From Spirochaetales bacterium (lineage in GTDB: Bacteria; Spirochaetota; Spirochaetia; Sphaerochaetales; Sphaerochaetaceae), in the NCBI GenBank assembly GCA_028723145.1, contig JAQYFM010000200.1, positions 1-18,577 of the forward strand: 18,577 nt of DNA, written 5' to 3'. The translations under genes were made by a program, and so were the position numbers. Under the pieces are notes generated by a model. It ran no database searches and was not told the origin of the DNA. It saw nothing but the letters and a program-made list of their open reading frames with translations. Positions 6,781 to 14,963 of this stretch are shown piece by piece (the stretch's first letter is position 1; every line of letters begins with the position of its first letter).

Positions 6781-7682
6781 TTATTTTTCAATCATTACCA
6801 ACAATCATGATGATTGTTGCACCAATATTAATTACTGCTATTGGCGGTATGATTTGTGAAAGAAGTGGTGTTGTAAATATTGCTCTTGAAGGTTTAATGA
6901 GTATTGGAGCATGTACTGCTGCAAGCGTACACTACTTAATGGAAGCTGCTGGATGTGGTAGGTATTCACTTGCTGTAGCATTAATTTCCGGTATGGTTGT
7001 TTCTGGACTTTTTTCACTAGTACATGGCTTTGCTGCTATTGACTTAAAGGCTGAGCAAACAATTTCTGGTACTGGTATTAACTTACTTGCAGATGGTATC
7101 ACAGTATTTGCATGCCAAATTCTCTTTTCAGCAGACCGCTCAAAAGAGTTTAGAGTAGGTATGTTAACAGACCGTTTAGGTTTCTATCCAACTTTCTACA
7201 TCGCAATTGCAGTTGTAGCTTTCAGCTGGTTTATGCTCTATAAAACGCCATTTGGTATGCATCTTAGAGCTTGTGGAGAACACCCAGCTGCTGCTGATAG
7301 TGCAGGTATTAATGTTAGAAAAATTAGATATACAGGTGTATTAATTTCAGGTCTTCTTGGTGGTCTTGCTGGTGGTTGTGTTGTATTAACACAGACAATT
7401 CAGTTTACATCTAACTTAATCAATGGACGTGGATTTATCGCACTTGCTGCAGTTGCATTTGGCCGTTGGACACCATGGGGTGTTACTGGAGCTGCACTTC
7501 TATTTGGTGGAGCACAGGCTCTTGCTGTACTATCAACAAATTTCAGCGCTCTAAAAGCACTTCCTTCTGAGGTATTCAACATTCTTCCATACCTTGTCAC
7601 ATTACTTGCATTAGTTATCTTCTCAGGAAGAGATTATGCACCTCAGTCTTGTGGTAAGCCATACAATAAGAGTTCATCATGA
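6777..7682 (+). CDS. Nucleoside ABC transporter permease 2 (NupQ-like)
   Basis: A 301-residue permease, shorter than its partner as is usual for this pair, with about 8 hydrophobic segments. The family motif appears early as ICERSGVVNIALEGLMSIGA (about residues 27-46), and a second conserved stretch, GGRAGGC-like, reads as LLGGLAGGCVVL. It would form a heterodimeric channel with the preceding permease, driven by the two-domain ATPase. ATGA overlaps bound it on both sides, so it is translationally coupled to both neighbours. Because the phosphorylase gene overlaps its stop, import and nucleoside cleavage appear to be made in concert. Confidence 0.9.
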   Translation: MIIFQSLPTIMMIVAPILITAIGGMICERSGVVNIALEGLMSIGACTAASVHYLMEAAGCGRYSLAVALISGMVVSGLFSLVHGFAAIDLKAEQTISGTGINLLADGITVFACQILFSADRSKEFRVGMLTDRLGFYPTFYIAIAVVAFSWFMLYKTPFGMHLRACGEHPAAADSAGINVRKIRYTGVLISGLLGGLAGGCVVLTQTIQFTSNLINGRGFIALAAVAFGRWTPWGVTGAALLFGGAQALAVLSTNFSALKALPSEVFNILPYLVTLLALVIFSGRDYAPQSCGKPYNKSSS

Positions 7683-8401
7683 CACCACATAATAGAGCAA
7701 AAATTGGAGAAATAGCAAAAAATGTACTCCTCCCGGGAGACCCTAATAGAGCAAAGTTTGTTGCAGAGAATTTCTTTGAAGAATCAAGGCTTGTAACTGA
7801 TGTTCGTGGTATTTTAGGTTACACTGGCCTTTATAAAGGTTTAGAGGTTAGTGTAATGGCTTCCGGAATGGGAGGCCCTTCTGCTGGAATATATTCTTAT
7901 GAGTTGTTTAACCATTATGGAGTTGAAAACATTGTAAGAATTGGTACTTCAGGAGGCTTACAAAAGAGCTTAAGTGTGGGAGAATTGGTACTAGCAATGA
8001 GTGCAAGTACTGATTCAGCATGGGCTCATCAATATAACCTTTCAGGAACCTTTTCACCTTGTCCTGATATTACACTATTTTGTAGTGCACTTAAAAAGGC
8101 TGAAGAATTAGATTTAAAACATACTGCTGGTATGGTTTTTTCTTCTGATTGCTTTTCCTCCTACAACGCACTTGGAGAAGGGGAATGGAAGAAGTGGGCT
8201 AACATGGGTGCCTTAGTTCAAGATATGGAAACCTATGCCTTATATTCAACGGCAATGTATTTAAAAAAGAAGGCTTTATCTATTCTTACAATGACAGATA
8301 ACTGTGTAACTGGAGAATCATTTAAGGATGAAGAGAGAATGGAAGGAAATAGAAATATGATTACTCTTGCTTTAGAAACATTAGTAGAGGTTTGTAAATG
8401 A
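7679..8401 (+). CDS. Purine nucleoside phosphorylase, DeoD type (PNP/UDP family)
   Basis: A 240-residue cytosolic enzyme, normal length for hexameric nucleoside phosphorylases, which convert a nucleoside plus phosphate into base and ribose-1-phosphate. Residues matching E. coli DeoD are present: His4, the phosphate-binding arginines at 24 (PGDPNRAK), 43 (VRG) and 87 (RIG), the ribose-binding Met183-Glu184, and catalytic Asp207 in TMTDN. Differences from E. coli are Thr90 in place of Ser90, Asp182 before the Met-Glu pair where E. coli has Glu, and TDN instead of SDH around the catalytic Asp. Base specificity is therefore uncertain; a purine enzyme is favoured by overall similarity and by the PnrA-like receptor. 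It overlaps both neighbours by ATGA. Confidence 0.87.
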   Translation: MTPHNRAKIGEIAKNVLLPGDPNRAKFVAENFFEESRLVTDVRGILGYTGLYKGLEVSVMASGMGGPSAGIYSYELFNHYGVENIVRIGTSGGLQKSLSVGELVLAMSASTDSAWAHQYNLSGTFSPCPDITLFCSALKKAEELDLKHTAGMVFSSDCFSSYNALGEGEWKKWANMGALVQDMETYALYSTAMYLKKKALSILTMTDNCVTGESFKDEERMEGNRNMITLALETLVEVCK

Positions 8402-9000
8402 GTGATGTAAATTCTTTACTTCTTCATCGTTTTGCCTGCAAAAAATATAAAAGTGATATGCCTTCTAAAGAGGTAATTGATCAAATATTAGAAGCAGGCA
8501 GACTATCTCCGACTTCATTTGGTTTGGAGCCTTGGACATTTCATGTATGTAAGAGTCATGATTTACTCTCATCTTGCTTCTATCAAGAGAGTATGAAGAC
8601 TGCTCCTATTACAGTGGTAATTACAACTAAAAGAGGAAAATACTTTGCTCCTAACAGTGAGTTTATCAAAAAAAGAGCAGAAAGATTTCCTTCTACTTTA
8701 GAAGAATTTATTGATGACTATAAAGGTTATTATGAATTTTTAAGAGATAGTAAGACCCTTGATTCTTGGTCTAGAAGTCAAAGCTACATTGCTGCATCTG
8801 CAATGATGATTAAGGCTACTGAGCTTAATATTCAAAGCTGTGCTATTGAAGGCTACGATAATGATAAGGTAATTGATGCTTTAGGTTTAGATAAGGAAGA
8901 TGAAGAAGTAGGAATAGTTATCGCATTTGGCTATCCAGACGAAGATGAAAGAGAAAAAATTAGGATTACTTCTAATGAAGCTTTTGTTTATCACTTTTAA
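8398..9000 (+). CDS. Nitroreductase family FMN-dependent oxidoreductase (NfsB-like)
   Basis: A 200-residue protein of the nitroreductase fold. The N-terminal FMN phosphate-binding region reads HRFACKKYKSDMPSKE (about 10-25), followed by the family stretch LEAGRLSPTSFGLEPWTFHV (31-50). The C-terminal part has the usual glycine-containing FMN contact region (SCAIEGYD, IVIAFGYPDEDE). Members are homodimeric FMN enzymes using NAD(P)H to reduce nitro compounds, quinones or flavins. It overlaps the phosphorylase by ATGA, with AGAGG just upstream, and sits six bases before the nucleoside hydrolase, so it is firmly inside a nucleoside salvage operon where its substrate is not obvious. It keeps the usual family length. 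Confidence 0.85.
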   Translation: MSDVNSLLLHRFACKKYKSDMPSKEVIDQILEAGRLSPTSFGLEPWTFHVCKSHDLLSSCFYQESMKTAPITVVITTKRGKYFAPNSEFIKKRAERFPSTLEEFIDDYKGYYEFLRDSKTLDSWSRSQSYIAASAMMIKATELNIQSCAIEGYDNDKVIDALGLDKEDEEVGIVIAFGYPDEDEREKIRITSNEAFVYHF

Positions 9001-9005
9001 GTAAT

Positions 9006-9926
9006 ATGGAAAAAATAATTTTTGACGTTGATACAGGTCATGATGATGCTATTGCAATTGCTATGGCAGCAGGTTTAAAAGATGAGATTGAAGTACTAGG
9101 TTTAATAGCTACTAATGGTAATGTCTCACTTGATAGAACTCTTGAAAACACTCTTAATGTTGCAGAAGCTGTAGGCTTAGAATGCCCAGTTTTTTATGGC
9201 TCTGATAAGCCCCTTTTGAGAGATAGGGTAGCTGCTGGAGACTTTCATGGAAAGAGTGGTCTTGATGGTGTTACTTTTGGTCCAAGGAAAAAACAAGAGT
9301 GTAAAGGCAATGGAATATTATGGGCAATTAATAGTGTACTTAATAATCCTGGAGAGATTACATTTGTATCCGTTGGACCTTATACAGATCTTGCAATATG
9401 CATCAAAGCACATCCTGATTTCGCAAAAAGCTTAAAAAGAATCGTTGTTATGGGTGGCTCTATGGGGCGTGGTAATGCTACCGATAGTGCTGAGTTTAAT
9501 ATTTGGGGTGATCCTGAGGCTGCTGAAATAGTATTTAATTCAGGAGTTGAAGTTGTTGCTATGCCACTTGATGTAACACTTAAAGTTGTTCTAGATGAAA
9601 AAATCTTAGAACAAATAAGATGTGAAAAGGAAAGTGAATATAAAAAACTTCTTTTATCACAACTTACATTTTACATTAAAGCAAACTTAGAGAATAATAA
9701 CTCAATGCCTCATATGCATGATCCTTGTACAATTGCTTATTTAGCTAAGCCATCAATTTTTAAATTTGAAAGGCGAAATGTTCATGTAGAGACAAAAAGT
9801 CAATTAACCTATGGTAGAACTGTTACTAGCGAAATCGATGATAATGCTAAAGTTTTACTCGGTGTTGATGTTGATTTAAATGAATTTTGGAACGTTTTCT
9901 TTAAATCCTTTAGAAACTTAAAATAA
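9006..9926 (+). CDS. Ribonucleoside hydrolase (IunH/Rih family)
   Basis: A 306-residue inosine-uridine type nucleoside hydrolase, which splits nucleosides with water into base and free ribose. The calcium-binding signature DVDTGHDDA is at residues 7-15, with the Asp cluster 7, 9, 13 and 14. The middle motif NIWGDPEAAEIVF (165-177) and the distal His238-Asp239 (HMHDP), corresponding to the third metal-binding/catalytic Asp region, are also present. The start lies six bases after the nitroreductase stop; no Shine-Dalgarno is seen, so translation may depend on re-initiating ribosomes. It is the last gene of the nucleoside operon and gives a second cleavage route beside the phosphorylase. Purine versus pyrimidine preference cannot be read. 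Confidence 0.9.
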   Translation: MEKIIFDVDTGHDDAIAIAMAAGLKDEIEVLGLIATNGNVSLDRTLENTLNVAEAVGLECPVFYGSDKPLLRDRVAAGDFHGKSGLDGVTFGPRKKQECKGNGILWAINSVLNNPGEITFVSVGPYTDLAICIKAHPDFAKSLKRIVVMGGSMGRGNATDSAEFNIWGDPEAAEIVFNSGVEVVAMPLDVTLKVVLDEKILEQIRCEKESEYKKLLLSQLTFYIKANLENNNSMPHMHDPCTIAYLAKPSIFKFERRNVHVETKSQLTYGRTVTSEIDDNAKVLLGVDVDLNEFWNVFFKSFRNLK

Positions 9927-9932
9927 TTACAT

Positions 9933-9967
9933 TTTGGCATTAGACCCTTTAGTTGTTTAATGCCAAA
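9933..9967 (+). terminator. 3' stem-loop of the nucleoside operon
   Basis: TTTGGCATTA (9933-9942) and TAATGCCAAA (9958-9967) form a perfect 10-bp stem with a 15-base loop, starting six bases after the nucleosidase stop. No T tract follows (TTACTACC), so it is an imperfect intrinsic terminator or an mRNA 3'-end stabiliser. Confidence 0.5.
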
Positions 9968-10017
9968 TTACTACCATTAAAACTATTAAGTTTATTATTT
10001 AATGATAAAAAATAAAG

Positions 10018-10056
10018 AATTGTATACAATTTTTTAGCTACAATAACTTATATAAT
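10018..10056 (+). promoter_or_regulatory. Promoter/operator region of the tyrA-mtaB-MATE operon
   Basis: A perfect 14-bp palindrome AATTGTATACAATT (10018-10031) lies 20 bases before a perfect TATAAT (10051-10056). No consensus -35 is visible; the palindrome occupies the place where one would be, suggesting a regulator site. A second, looser near-palindrome covers 9991-10009. The predicted start of transcription is near 10063. Confidence 0.5.
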
Positions 10057-10091
10057 TGTAAAAACTAAAGAATAAATATAAGCTTAACTCT

Positions 10092-10841
10092 ATGCAGATT
10101 GGTGTTTATGGACTTGGTAGATTTGGCTCTTTCTGGGCATCTATGTTAGCTCGTCATCCATTTAGTAGTGATGCTAAAGTAGTTGCATACTCAAGAAGTA
10201 GTCATAAAATACCTTTTGGTGTTGAAAAAGTTAGTGAAGATGAAGTTTTATCTTCTGATATTTTATATTTTTGCGTTGCAATTTCTTCCTTAGAGGAAGT
10301 ATTAAAACGTGTTTCTAAAAGAATAAAGAAAGGAGCAATTATATTAGATACTTGCTCTGTAAAAACATATCCTGCAGCATGGTTGCAGGAGAATCTAAAT
10401 AAAGATGAATATTGCTTAATTGCAACGCACCCAATGTTTGGCCCTGATAGCGCAAAGAATGGAATTAAAGGTCTTCCAATTGTTTTATGTCCAATTAGTG
10501 AAGATACGCGATATCAAGAGATTAAAGCTTATTTTGCAAAAATTGGTTTAGATGTGCTTGAAATGACTCCTCGTCACCATGATAAGGAAGCTGCTTACTC
10601 ACAAGGTGTTACTCACTTCGTTGGACGTACACTAAGTGAGCTTGGAATGTGCCCAACTCCAATTGCAACTCAGGGCTATAAGTCTTTAATGACAATTGTT
10701 GAACAAACTTGTAATGACCCTATTACGCTCTTTTATGATTTGCAGCGTTATAATCCATATGCTAAAGAAATGAGATTATCCCTTCAAGTTGCAATTGAAA
10801 AGGTATTAAATACATTAGCTGAGCAGGAGGAAGGCCTTTGA
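10092..10841 (+). CDS. tyrA: Prephenate/arogenate dehydrogenase (TyrA family)
   Basis: A 249-residue NAD(P)-dependent dehydrogenase of tyrosine biosynthesis. The dinucleotide-binding motif GLGRFG is at residues 7-12. Family landmarks follow: DTCSVKTYP (86-94), THPMFGPDSA (112-121) with the substrate-binding His113, and SQGVTHFVGR (170-179) with His175 and Arg179. The short form without ACT or chorismate-mutase domains, and the wording of the DxxSVK and THPMFGP motifs, look closer to arogenate dehydrogenases than to E. coli TyrA; which substrate is used is undecided. No clear Shine-Dalgarno precedes the ATG. Its stop overlaps the mtaB start (TTGA). No other aromatic pathway gene is in view. 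Confidence 0.82.
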   Translation: MQIGVYGLGRFGSFWASMLARHPFSSDAKVVAYSRSSHKIPFGVEKVSEDEVLSSDILYFCVAISSLEEVLKRVSKRIKKGAIILDTCSVKTYPAAWLQENLNKDEYCLIATHPMFGPDSAKNGIKGLPIVLCPISEDTRYQEIKAYFAKIGLDVLEMTPRHHDKEAAYSQGVTHFVGRTLSELGMCPTPIATQGYKSLMTIVEQTCNDPITLFYDLQRYNPYAKEMRLSLQVAIEKVLNTLAEQEEGL

Positions 10842-12130
10842 AAGTTTGTGTATATACTCTTGGTTGTAGGCTTAATCAATGTGAGAGTGAAGCAATTTGT
10901 GATAGCTTCTTAAAAGAAGGATTTGAAATTGTAAAAGAAGATGAAGAGGCTTCATTATACATTGTTAACACCTGTACTGTAACAAGTAAAGCTGAGCAGA
11001 AAGCAAGAAGGATGATTAGAATTTTTGCAAAAAAAGGGGAGGCTGTAGTTGTTACTGGGTGCTATGCTCAGATGAATGAAAAGGAAATTAAGGCTTTAGG
11101 CGATAACATTATTTGTGTGCCATTAGTTAAGAAGGCTTCTCTTCTTCAGATGGCAAAGCACATTAAGGCATCTTTAATTTCAAATATGAGTGTGCTTGAA
11201 AGTGTTACTTCTTTTTCTGATATCGATACTTCAGTATTTAGCTATAACGCACAATCATTTTCTTATCACTCAAGGGCGTATTTAAAGATTCAGGAAGGTT
11301 GTGATAACGAGTGCGCATATTGTCGTGTACATGTTGCAAGAGGAAAGAGCCAATTTTTAGAGCCTGATGAAGTGATTAAGAGAGCATTGGAGCTTGAGAA
11401 ATCAGGGTTTAGAGAGATTGTATTAACTGGTGTTAATTTAACTATGTATGACCATGATGGTGATGGTCTTGGTGGTGTTATTCTAAAGCTTTTACCAAAG
11501 CTTAGTGTTGATACAAGATTAAGGCTTTCTTCAATGGAGCCTGACCATATTGATGATAAATTAATTGAAGCTTGTTCCAATTTTAGAATGCATCCTCACT
11601 TCCATATCCCACTGCAAAGTGCAAGTGATAAGGTGCTAAAAAGAGTAAATAGAAAGTACAATGCGTCACACTTAGAGTGGGTTATTAAAGCTTTAAGAGA
11701 AGTTAAGGATGATCCATTTATTGCATGTGATGTTATTGCAGGTCTTCCAAGTGAAAGTGTGGAAGATTTTGAAATAACAAGGAGCTTTTTAGAAGAGAAG
11801 AAGTTTGCGGCATTGCATGTATTCCCATACTCTCCTCGTCCTGATACAGCACTTTTTGATGCAAAGGATAGAGTTGAAGAAAGAGTACGTGATGAAAGAG
11901 CTGCTATTTTAAGAGACCTTTCTGTGAAGCTAAGTGATGATTACATTAATCGTCAAATTGGGAAAAACTTAGAGGTTTTACTTGAGAGTAGAAAGAATGG
12001 CGCCTTCTATGGTACCACAGGAAACTATTTGAAGGTAAAAATTGATAATGTTCCTCTTTCAGCTCAGAGGGGACAGTTAGTAAAAGGACACCTTGCTAAG
12101 AAAGGATTATTTGTTGTAGATGAAAGCTGA
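10838..12130 (+). CDS. mtaB: tRNA t6A37 methylthiotransferase MtaB
   Basis: A 430-residue radical-SAM enzyme that adds a methylthio group to t6A at position 37 of tRNAs. The N-terminal domain carries cysteines 10, 46 and 75 (TLGCRLNQCESE, VNTCTVTS, VTGCYAQM) for the auxiliary iron-sulfur cluster. The radical-SAM motif CDNECAYC gives C154, C158 and C161. The wording of the first motif and the overall length favour MtaB over MiaB and RimO. Translation begins at a TTG (10838) overlapping the tyrA stop; AGGAGG stands seven bases before it, which decides the start. After the C-X3-C-X2-C motif the sequence is RVHVARG rather than the more common IxPxARG. The 3' end overlaps the next MATE gene by 11 bases. 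Confidence 0.88.
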   Translation: MKVCVYTLGCRLNQCESEAICDSFLKEGFEIVKEDEEASLYIVNTCTVTSKAEQKARRMIRIFAKKGEAVVVTGCYAQMNEKEIKALGDNIICVPLVKKASLLQMAKHIKASLISNMSVLESVTSFSDIDTSVFSYNAQSFSYHSRAYLKIQEGCDNECAYCRVHVARGKSQFLEPDEVIKRALELEKSGFREIVLTGVNLTMYDHDGDGLGGVILKLLPKLSVDTRLRLSSMEPDHIDDKLIEACSNFRMHPHFHIPLQSASDKVLKRVNRKYNASHLEWVIKALREVKDDPFIACDVIAGLPSESVEDFEITRSFLEEKKFAALHVFPYSPRPDTALFDAKDRVEERVRDERAAILRDLSVKLSDDYINRQIGKNLEVLLESRKNGAFYGTTGNYLKVKIDNVPLSAQRGQLVKGHLAKKGLFVVDES

Positions 12131-13469
12131 CTTTGATTCACCTAATGTCAGGAAAACTATTATTAAGCTTGCGCTTCCTATGATCGCAGCTCAATTTGTG
12201 AACCTACTATATTCTATAGTTGATAGAATCTTTATAGGTCACATCCCTGGAATAGGTCCAATTGCTTTAACAAGTGTTGGACTATGCTTTCCTATTATTC
12301 AAATAGTTGCTGCTTTTACAAACCTTTATGGTTTTAATGGAGGAAGTCCTCTTTCTAGTATTGAAAGAGGAAAAGGAAACTTAAAGGAAGCTGGGTTAAT
12401 AATGGGTAATAGCTTTGCGCTATTAGTAATTACAGGTGTAGTATTAACGCTTTTAACTGAAATCTTTGCATCTCCATTACTATTTATCTTTGGTGCAAGT
12501 GATAAAACAATAAACTATGCACTTTCATACCTTAGACTTTATGCTATTGGATTTACATTTTCATTAATTGCAACCGGAATGAATGCCTTCATCAACAGCC
12601 AAGGCTTTTCAAATGTTGGAATGAAAACAGTATTAATAGGTGCGCTATTAAACTTTATTTTAGATCCTATTTTTATCTTTATCTTTGGTTGGGGCGTAAG
12701 AGGAGCTGCCTTAGCAACTTGTATTTCTCAACTTGTTTCTGCACTTTGGGTATTAAAGTTCTTAACTAGCAGTGAGCCGATATTAAAACTTAAAAAGAGT
12801 GATATGGTACTTGAGAAAAAGAGGGTAAAAAGTATTGTTACACTTGGAACAAGTGGCTTTATTATGGGTGCAACAAACTCTGCTGTACAAATTGTTTGTA
12901 ATAGAATGGCTTTAATGTATGGTGGAGACATCTTAGTTGGTGCTTTTACAATTATTAATTCTGTTAGAGAGATATTCTCAACTCCTGTAAACGGATTAAC
13001 AAGTGCAACAAGTCCAGTAATGAGTTATAACTACGGTGCTAAGCGCTATGATAGAGTAATGAAGGCTAGTAACTTTGCAATTATGGTTTCTGCTACATTT
13101 TCTACCATCTTTGCACTTTCTATTGAGTTATTTCCTAATATCTATATTTCATTGTTCTCAAGTGACCCTACGATGCTAGATGTTACAGCTAGAGCTATGA
13201 GAATATATTTTTCACTCTTTGTATTTATGAGTTTTCAACAAGTTGGACAAAGTACCTTTGTTGCACTTGGAAAAGCAAAACACGCAATATTCTTTTCACT
13301 ATTTAGAAAGATAATTATCGTAGTTCCACTTACAATACTTCTTCCACTATTTATGGGAAGTGATGGTGTAGTTGCCGCAGAACCAATTAGTAACCTCATT
13401 GGAGGTATGGCAAGCTACCTCACAATGAGATTAGTAACTAGTAAGGAATTTAAGAAGTCTTCTTCTTAA
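12120..13469 (+). CDS. MATE family efflux transporter
   Basis: A 449-residue polytopic protein with about 12 hydrophobic segments, the second MATE exporter in the window. Family marks are IVDRIFIGHIPG (about 32-43), an N-terminal GFNGGSPLSSIERGKGN loop, and the half-repeat GLTSATSPVMSYNYGAKRYD in the second half. It begins 11 bases before the mtaB stop, so it belongs to the tyrA-mtaB unit. It is only distantly similar to the exporter at the left end and has no regulator gene of its own. Substrate unknown. The last 20 bases overlap cysE tail to tail, within a perfect hairpin. Confidence 0.9.
   Translation: MKADFDSPNVRKTIIKLALPMIAAQFVNLLYSIVDRIFIGHIPGIGPIALTSVGLCFPIIQIVAAFTNLYGFNGGSPLSSIERGKGNLKEAGLIMGNSFALLVITGVVLTLLTEIFASPLLFIFGASDKTINYALSYLRLYAIGFTFSLIATGMNAFINSQGFSNVGMKTVLIGALLNFILDPIFIFIFGWGVRGAALATCISQLVSALWVLKFLTSSEPILKLKKSDMVLEKKRVKSIVTLGTSGFIMGATNSAVQIVCNRMALMYGGDILVGAFTIINSVREIFSTPVNGLTSATSPVMSYNYGAKRYDRVMKASNFAIMVSATFSTIFALSIELFPNIYISLFSSDPTMLDVTARAMRIYFSLFVFMSFQQVGQSTFVALGKAKHAIFFSLFRKIIIVVPLTILLPLFMGSDGVVAAEPISNLIGGMASYLTMRLVTSKEFKKSSS
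13450..13469. repeat. Stop-to-stop palindromic overlap of MATE and cysE
   Basis: TTAAGAAG (13450-13457) and CTTCTTAA (13462-13469) are perfect reverse complements around TCTT. The left three bases are the cysE stop on the minus strand and the right three are the MATE stop on the plus strand. The hairpin exactly fills the overlap and would end both coding regions. There is no T tract on either side. Confidence 0.7.
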
Positions 13470-14340
13470 GACGTTCTGTAATAATAATTTCAGGGTCTGG
13501 GATCATAACACGGGAGTTTGCTGGAATAGAGGTTTTAATCCAACAAGATGAACCTATTGTTGTGTTATCACCAATTGTAATATCTCCTAGAACTGTCGCA
13601 TTAGCATATATGGTAACGTTGTTTCCAATGGTTGGGTGTCGCTTTGCACCTTTTAAAAGCATTCCGCAACCATCCTTTGGAAATGAAAGAGCACCAAGAG
13701 TTACACCTTGATAAATTTTAACATTGTTACCAATTACAGTAGTTTCACCAATTACAACACCTGTTCCATGGTCGATGAAAAAGCTATCCCCAATTGTTGC
13801 TCCTGGGTGGATATCAATACCTGTTTCTCTATGCATTAACTCATTCATCATTCTTGGAACAAGCGGAACCTTTTCTTCAAATAATAGGTGTGCAACTCTA
13901 TGAACTGCTAATACCTTTAAAGCAGGGTAACATAGGATTATTTCATGTTGGCTTCGGGCAGCAGGGTCACCTTTGTAACCTGCTTCAGAATCTTTTTTTA
14001 TTTTGGTTCTTATTTCAGGAAGTTTTCTTAAAACTTTATCTATTATTTCTTCAACTTTTGTCTTTGCATCATCCTCACTCATTCCTTCATAAATAAAAGC
14101 AAGTCTTGCTTGATCTGTGAGGATAGAAACAAAATTATTCATTTCACTTTTTACTGCACATTCAAGTGATAAACAGCAATTGTTTTTACCTCTTCCAGGA
14201 AATAACAGCTCCATTAAGGATGATATTAATTTTGAAACATCTTCCATCCTAGGAAGTGCTGTTAAGCCCTGGAAGTGGTGTGACCTCTTTACTCTATCAA
14301 ATGAAGCTAAATAGTCGTTTACATAATTGTCGATATTCAT
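13450..14340 (-). CDS. cysE: Serine O-acetyltransferase (long EpsC/CysE type)
   Basis: A 296-residue enzyme making O-acetylserine from serine and acetyl-CoA, the first step of cysteine synthesis. The N-terminal about 120 residues are helical and longer than in short CysE forms. The acetyltransferase core starts at GYKGDPAA (121-128; Asp125), then MHRETGIDIHPGATIGDSFF, the catalytic-site DHGTGVVIGET (190-200; Asp190, His191), and hexapeptide repeats of the left-handed beta-helix to about 270. The C-terminus is KKKTS and lacks the terminal Ile that docks CysE into cysteine synthase in many bacteria, so complex formation is doubtful. It lies 40 bases downstream of bioY on the same strand, without an evident Shine-Dalgarno. 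Confidence 0.9.
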   Translation of the reverse strand: MNIDNYVNDYLASFDRVKRSHHFQGLTALPRMEDVSKLISSLMELLFPGRGKNNCCLSLECAVKSEMNNFVSILTDQARLAFIYEGMSEDDAKTKVEEIIDKVLRKLPEIRTKIKKDSEAGYKGDPAARSQHEIILCYPALKVLAVHRVAHLLFEEKVPLVPRMMNELMHRETGIDIHPGATIGDSFFIDHGTGVVIGETTVIGNNVKIYQGVTLGALSFPKDGCGMLLKGAKRHPTIGNNVTIYANATVLGDITIGDNTTIGSSCWIKTSIPANSRVMIPDPEIIITERLKKKTS

Positions 14341-14380
14341 GAACCGAAATTTAACACCAAAATGAAAGAATAAAAAGATG

Positions 14381-14929
14381 TTATTCTTCGTTTTCTTCTA
14401 GTAGTTTTACTACCTGTCCTCTAAGTTTGTATGAAACAGTTGCACTTACGATCATTTTTAAAACATCGCCAACAATAAATGGTACTAAGCCAGCACTTAA
14501 AGTTTTAGCTATTGTTAGGTGTCTTGAATAACCAAGCCAAAATAAACCTGGAATGTAAATTGCTACATTTGCTAAAAAAGAGGCAAGTAAAAAATACCAA
14601 AATGGATATTTCTTATCTTTTTTTAGCATTATTCCTGCGACAATTACTGCTGGAAGAAGACCAATTAAATATCCTCCTGTTGGTCCTGTTACTGCTGCAA
14701 TACCACCACCTGAGGTGAAAATAGGAAGACCAATAATACCTAAAAATAGGTAAACTAAGATTGAGGAAACACTAACTGAAAGTGGAAGTAGTAATCCTGA
14801 AATAAGGGTAAATAACGTTTGTAGTGTTATTGGTACTGGTGGAATTGGAATTTTGATAAATGCACCAACTGCTGTTAGTGCGGCAAATAGTGCGATTGTT
14901 ACAGTTTTTAAAATCTTTGTTCTGTTCAT
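14381..14929 (-). CDS. bioY: Biotin transporter BioY (ECF S-component)
   Basis: A 182-residue, highly hydrophobic protein with about six membrane segments, normal size for BioY. The family signature is clear: FIKIPIPPVPITLQTLF near residues 24-40 and the glycine-rich FTSGGGIAAVTGPTGGYLIG (about 71-90). BioY is the biotin-binding S-component of an energy-coupling-factor transporter; the EcfA/EcfT module is not in the window and may be shared from elsewhere. Translation starts at 14929 with AGAGG six bases before the ATG. It is divergent from birA, whose product should control it through a BirA-box-like repeat that overlaps the bioY start codon. Confidence 0.92.
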   Translation of the reverse strand: MNRTKILKTVTIALFAALTAVGAFIKIPIPPVPITLQTLFTLISGLLLPLSVSVSSILVYLFLGIIGLPIFTSGGGIAAVTGPTGGYLIGLLPAVIVAGIMLKKDKKYPFWYFLLASFLANVAIYIPGLFWLGYSRHLTIAKTLSAGLVPFIVGDVLKMIVSATVSYKLRGQVVKLLEENEE

Positions 14930-14963
14930 TGTAAACCTCTCTAAACTGAAAACTAGTTTACAA
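14929..14963 (-). promoter_or_regulatory. BirA box (biotin operator) over the bioY promoter and start
   Basis: TTGTAAACC (14929-14937) and AGTTTACAA (14955-14963) form an inverted repeat with 17 bases between; eight of nine half-site positions are symmetric. From memory, the E. coli bio operator has TTGTAAACC and GGTTTACAA 16 bases apart. A bioY promoter fits on the minus strand: TAGACA (14983-14978), 17 bases, TAAACT (14960-14955). The operator would thus cover the -10, the predicted start (about 14948), the Shine-Dalgarno and the first base of the ATG. Confidence 0.75.

Noticed and set aside
13794..14314. Plus-strand open frames opposite cysE
   Set aside because: They lie antisense to a clear acetyltransferase with conserved motifs and show no protein-like features of their own.
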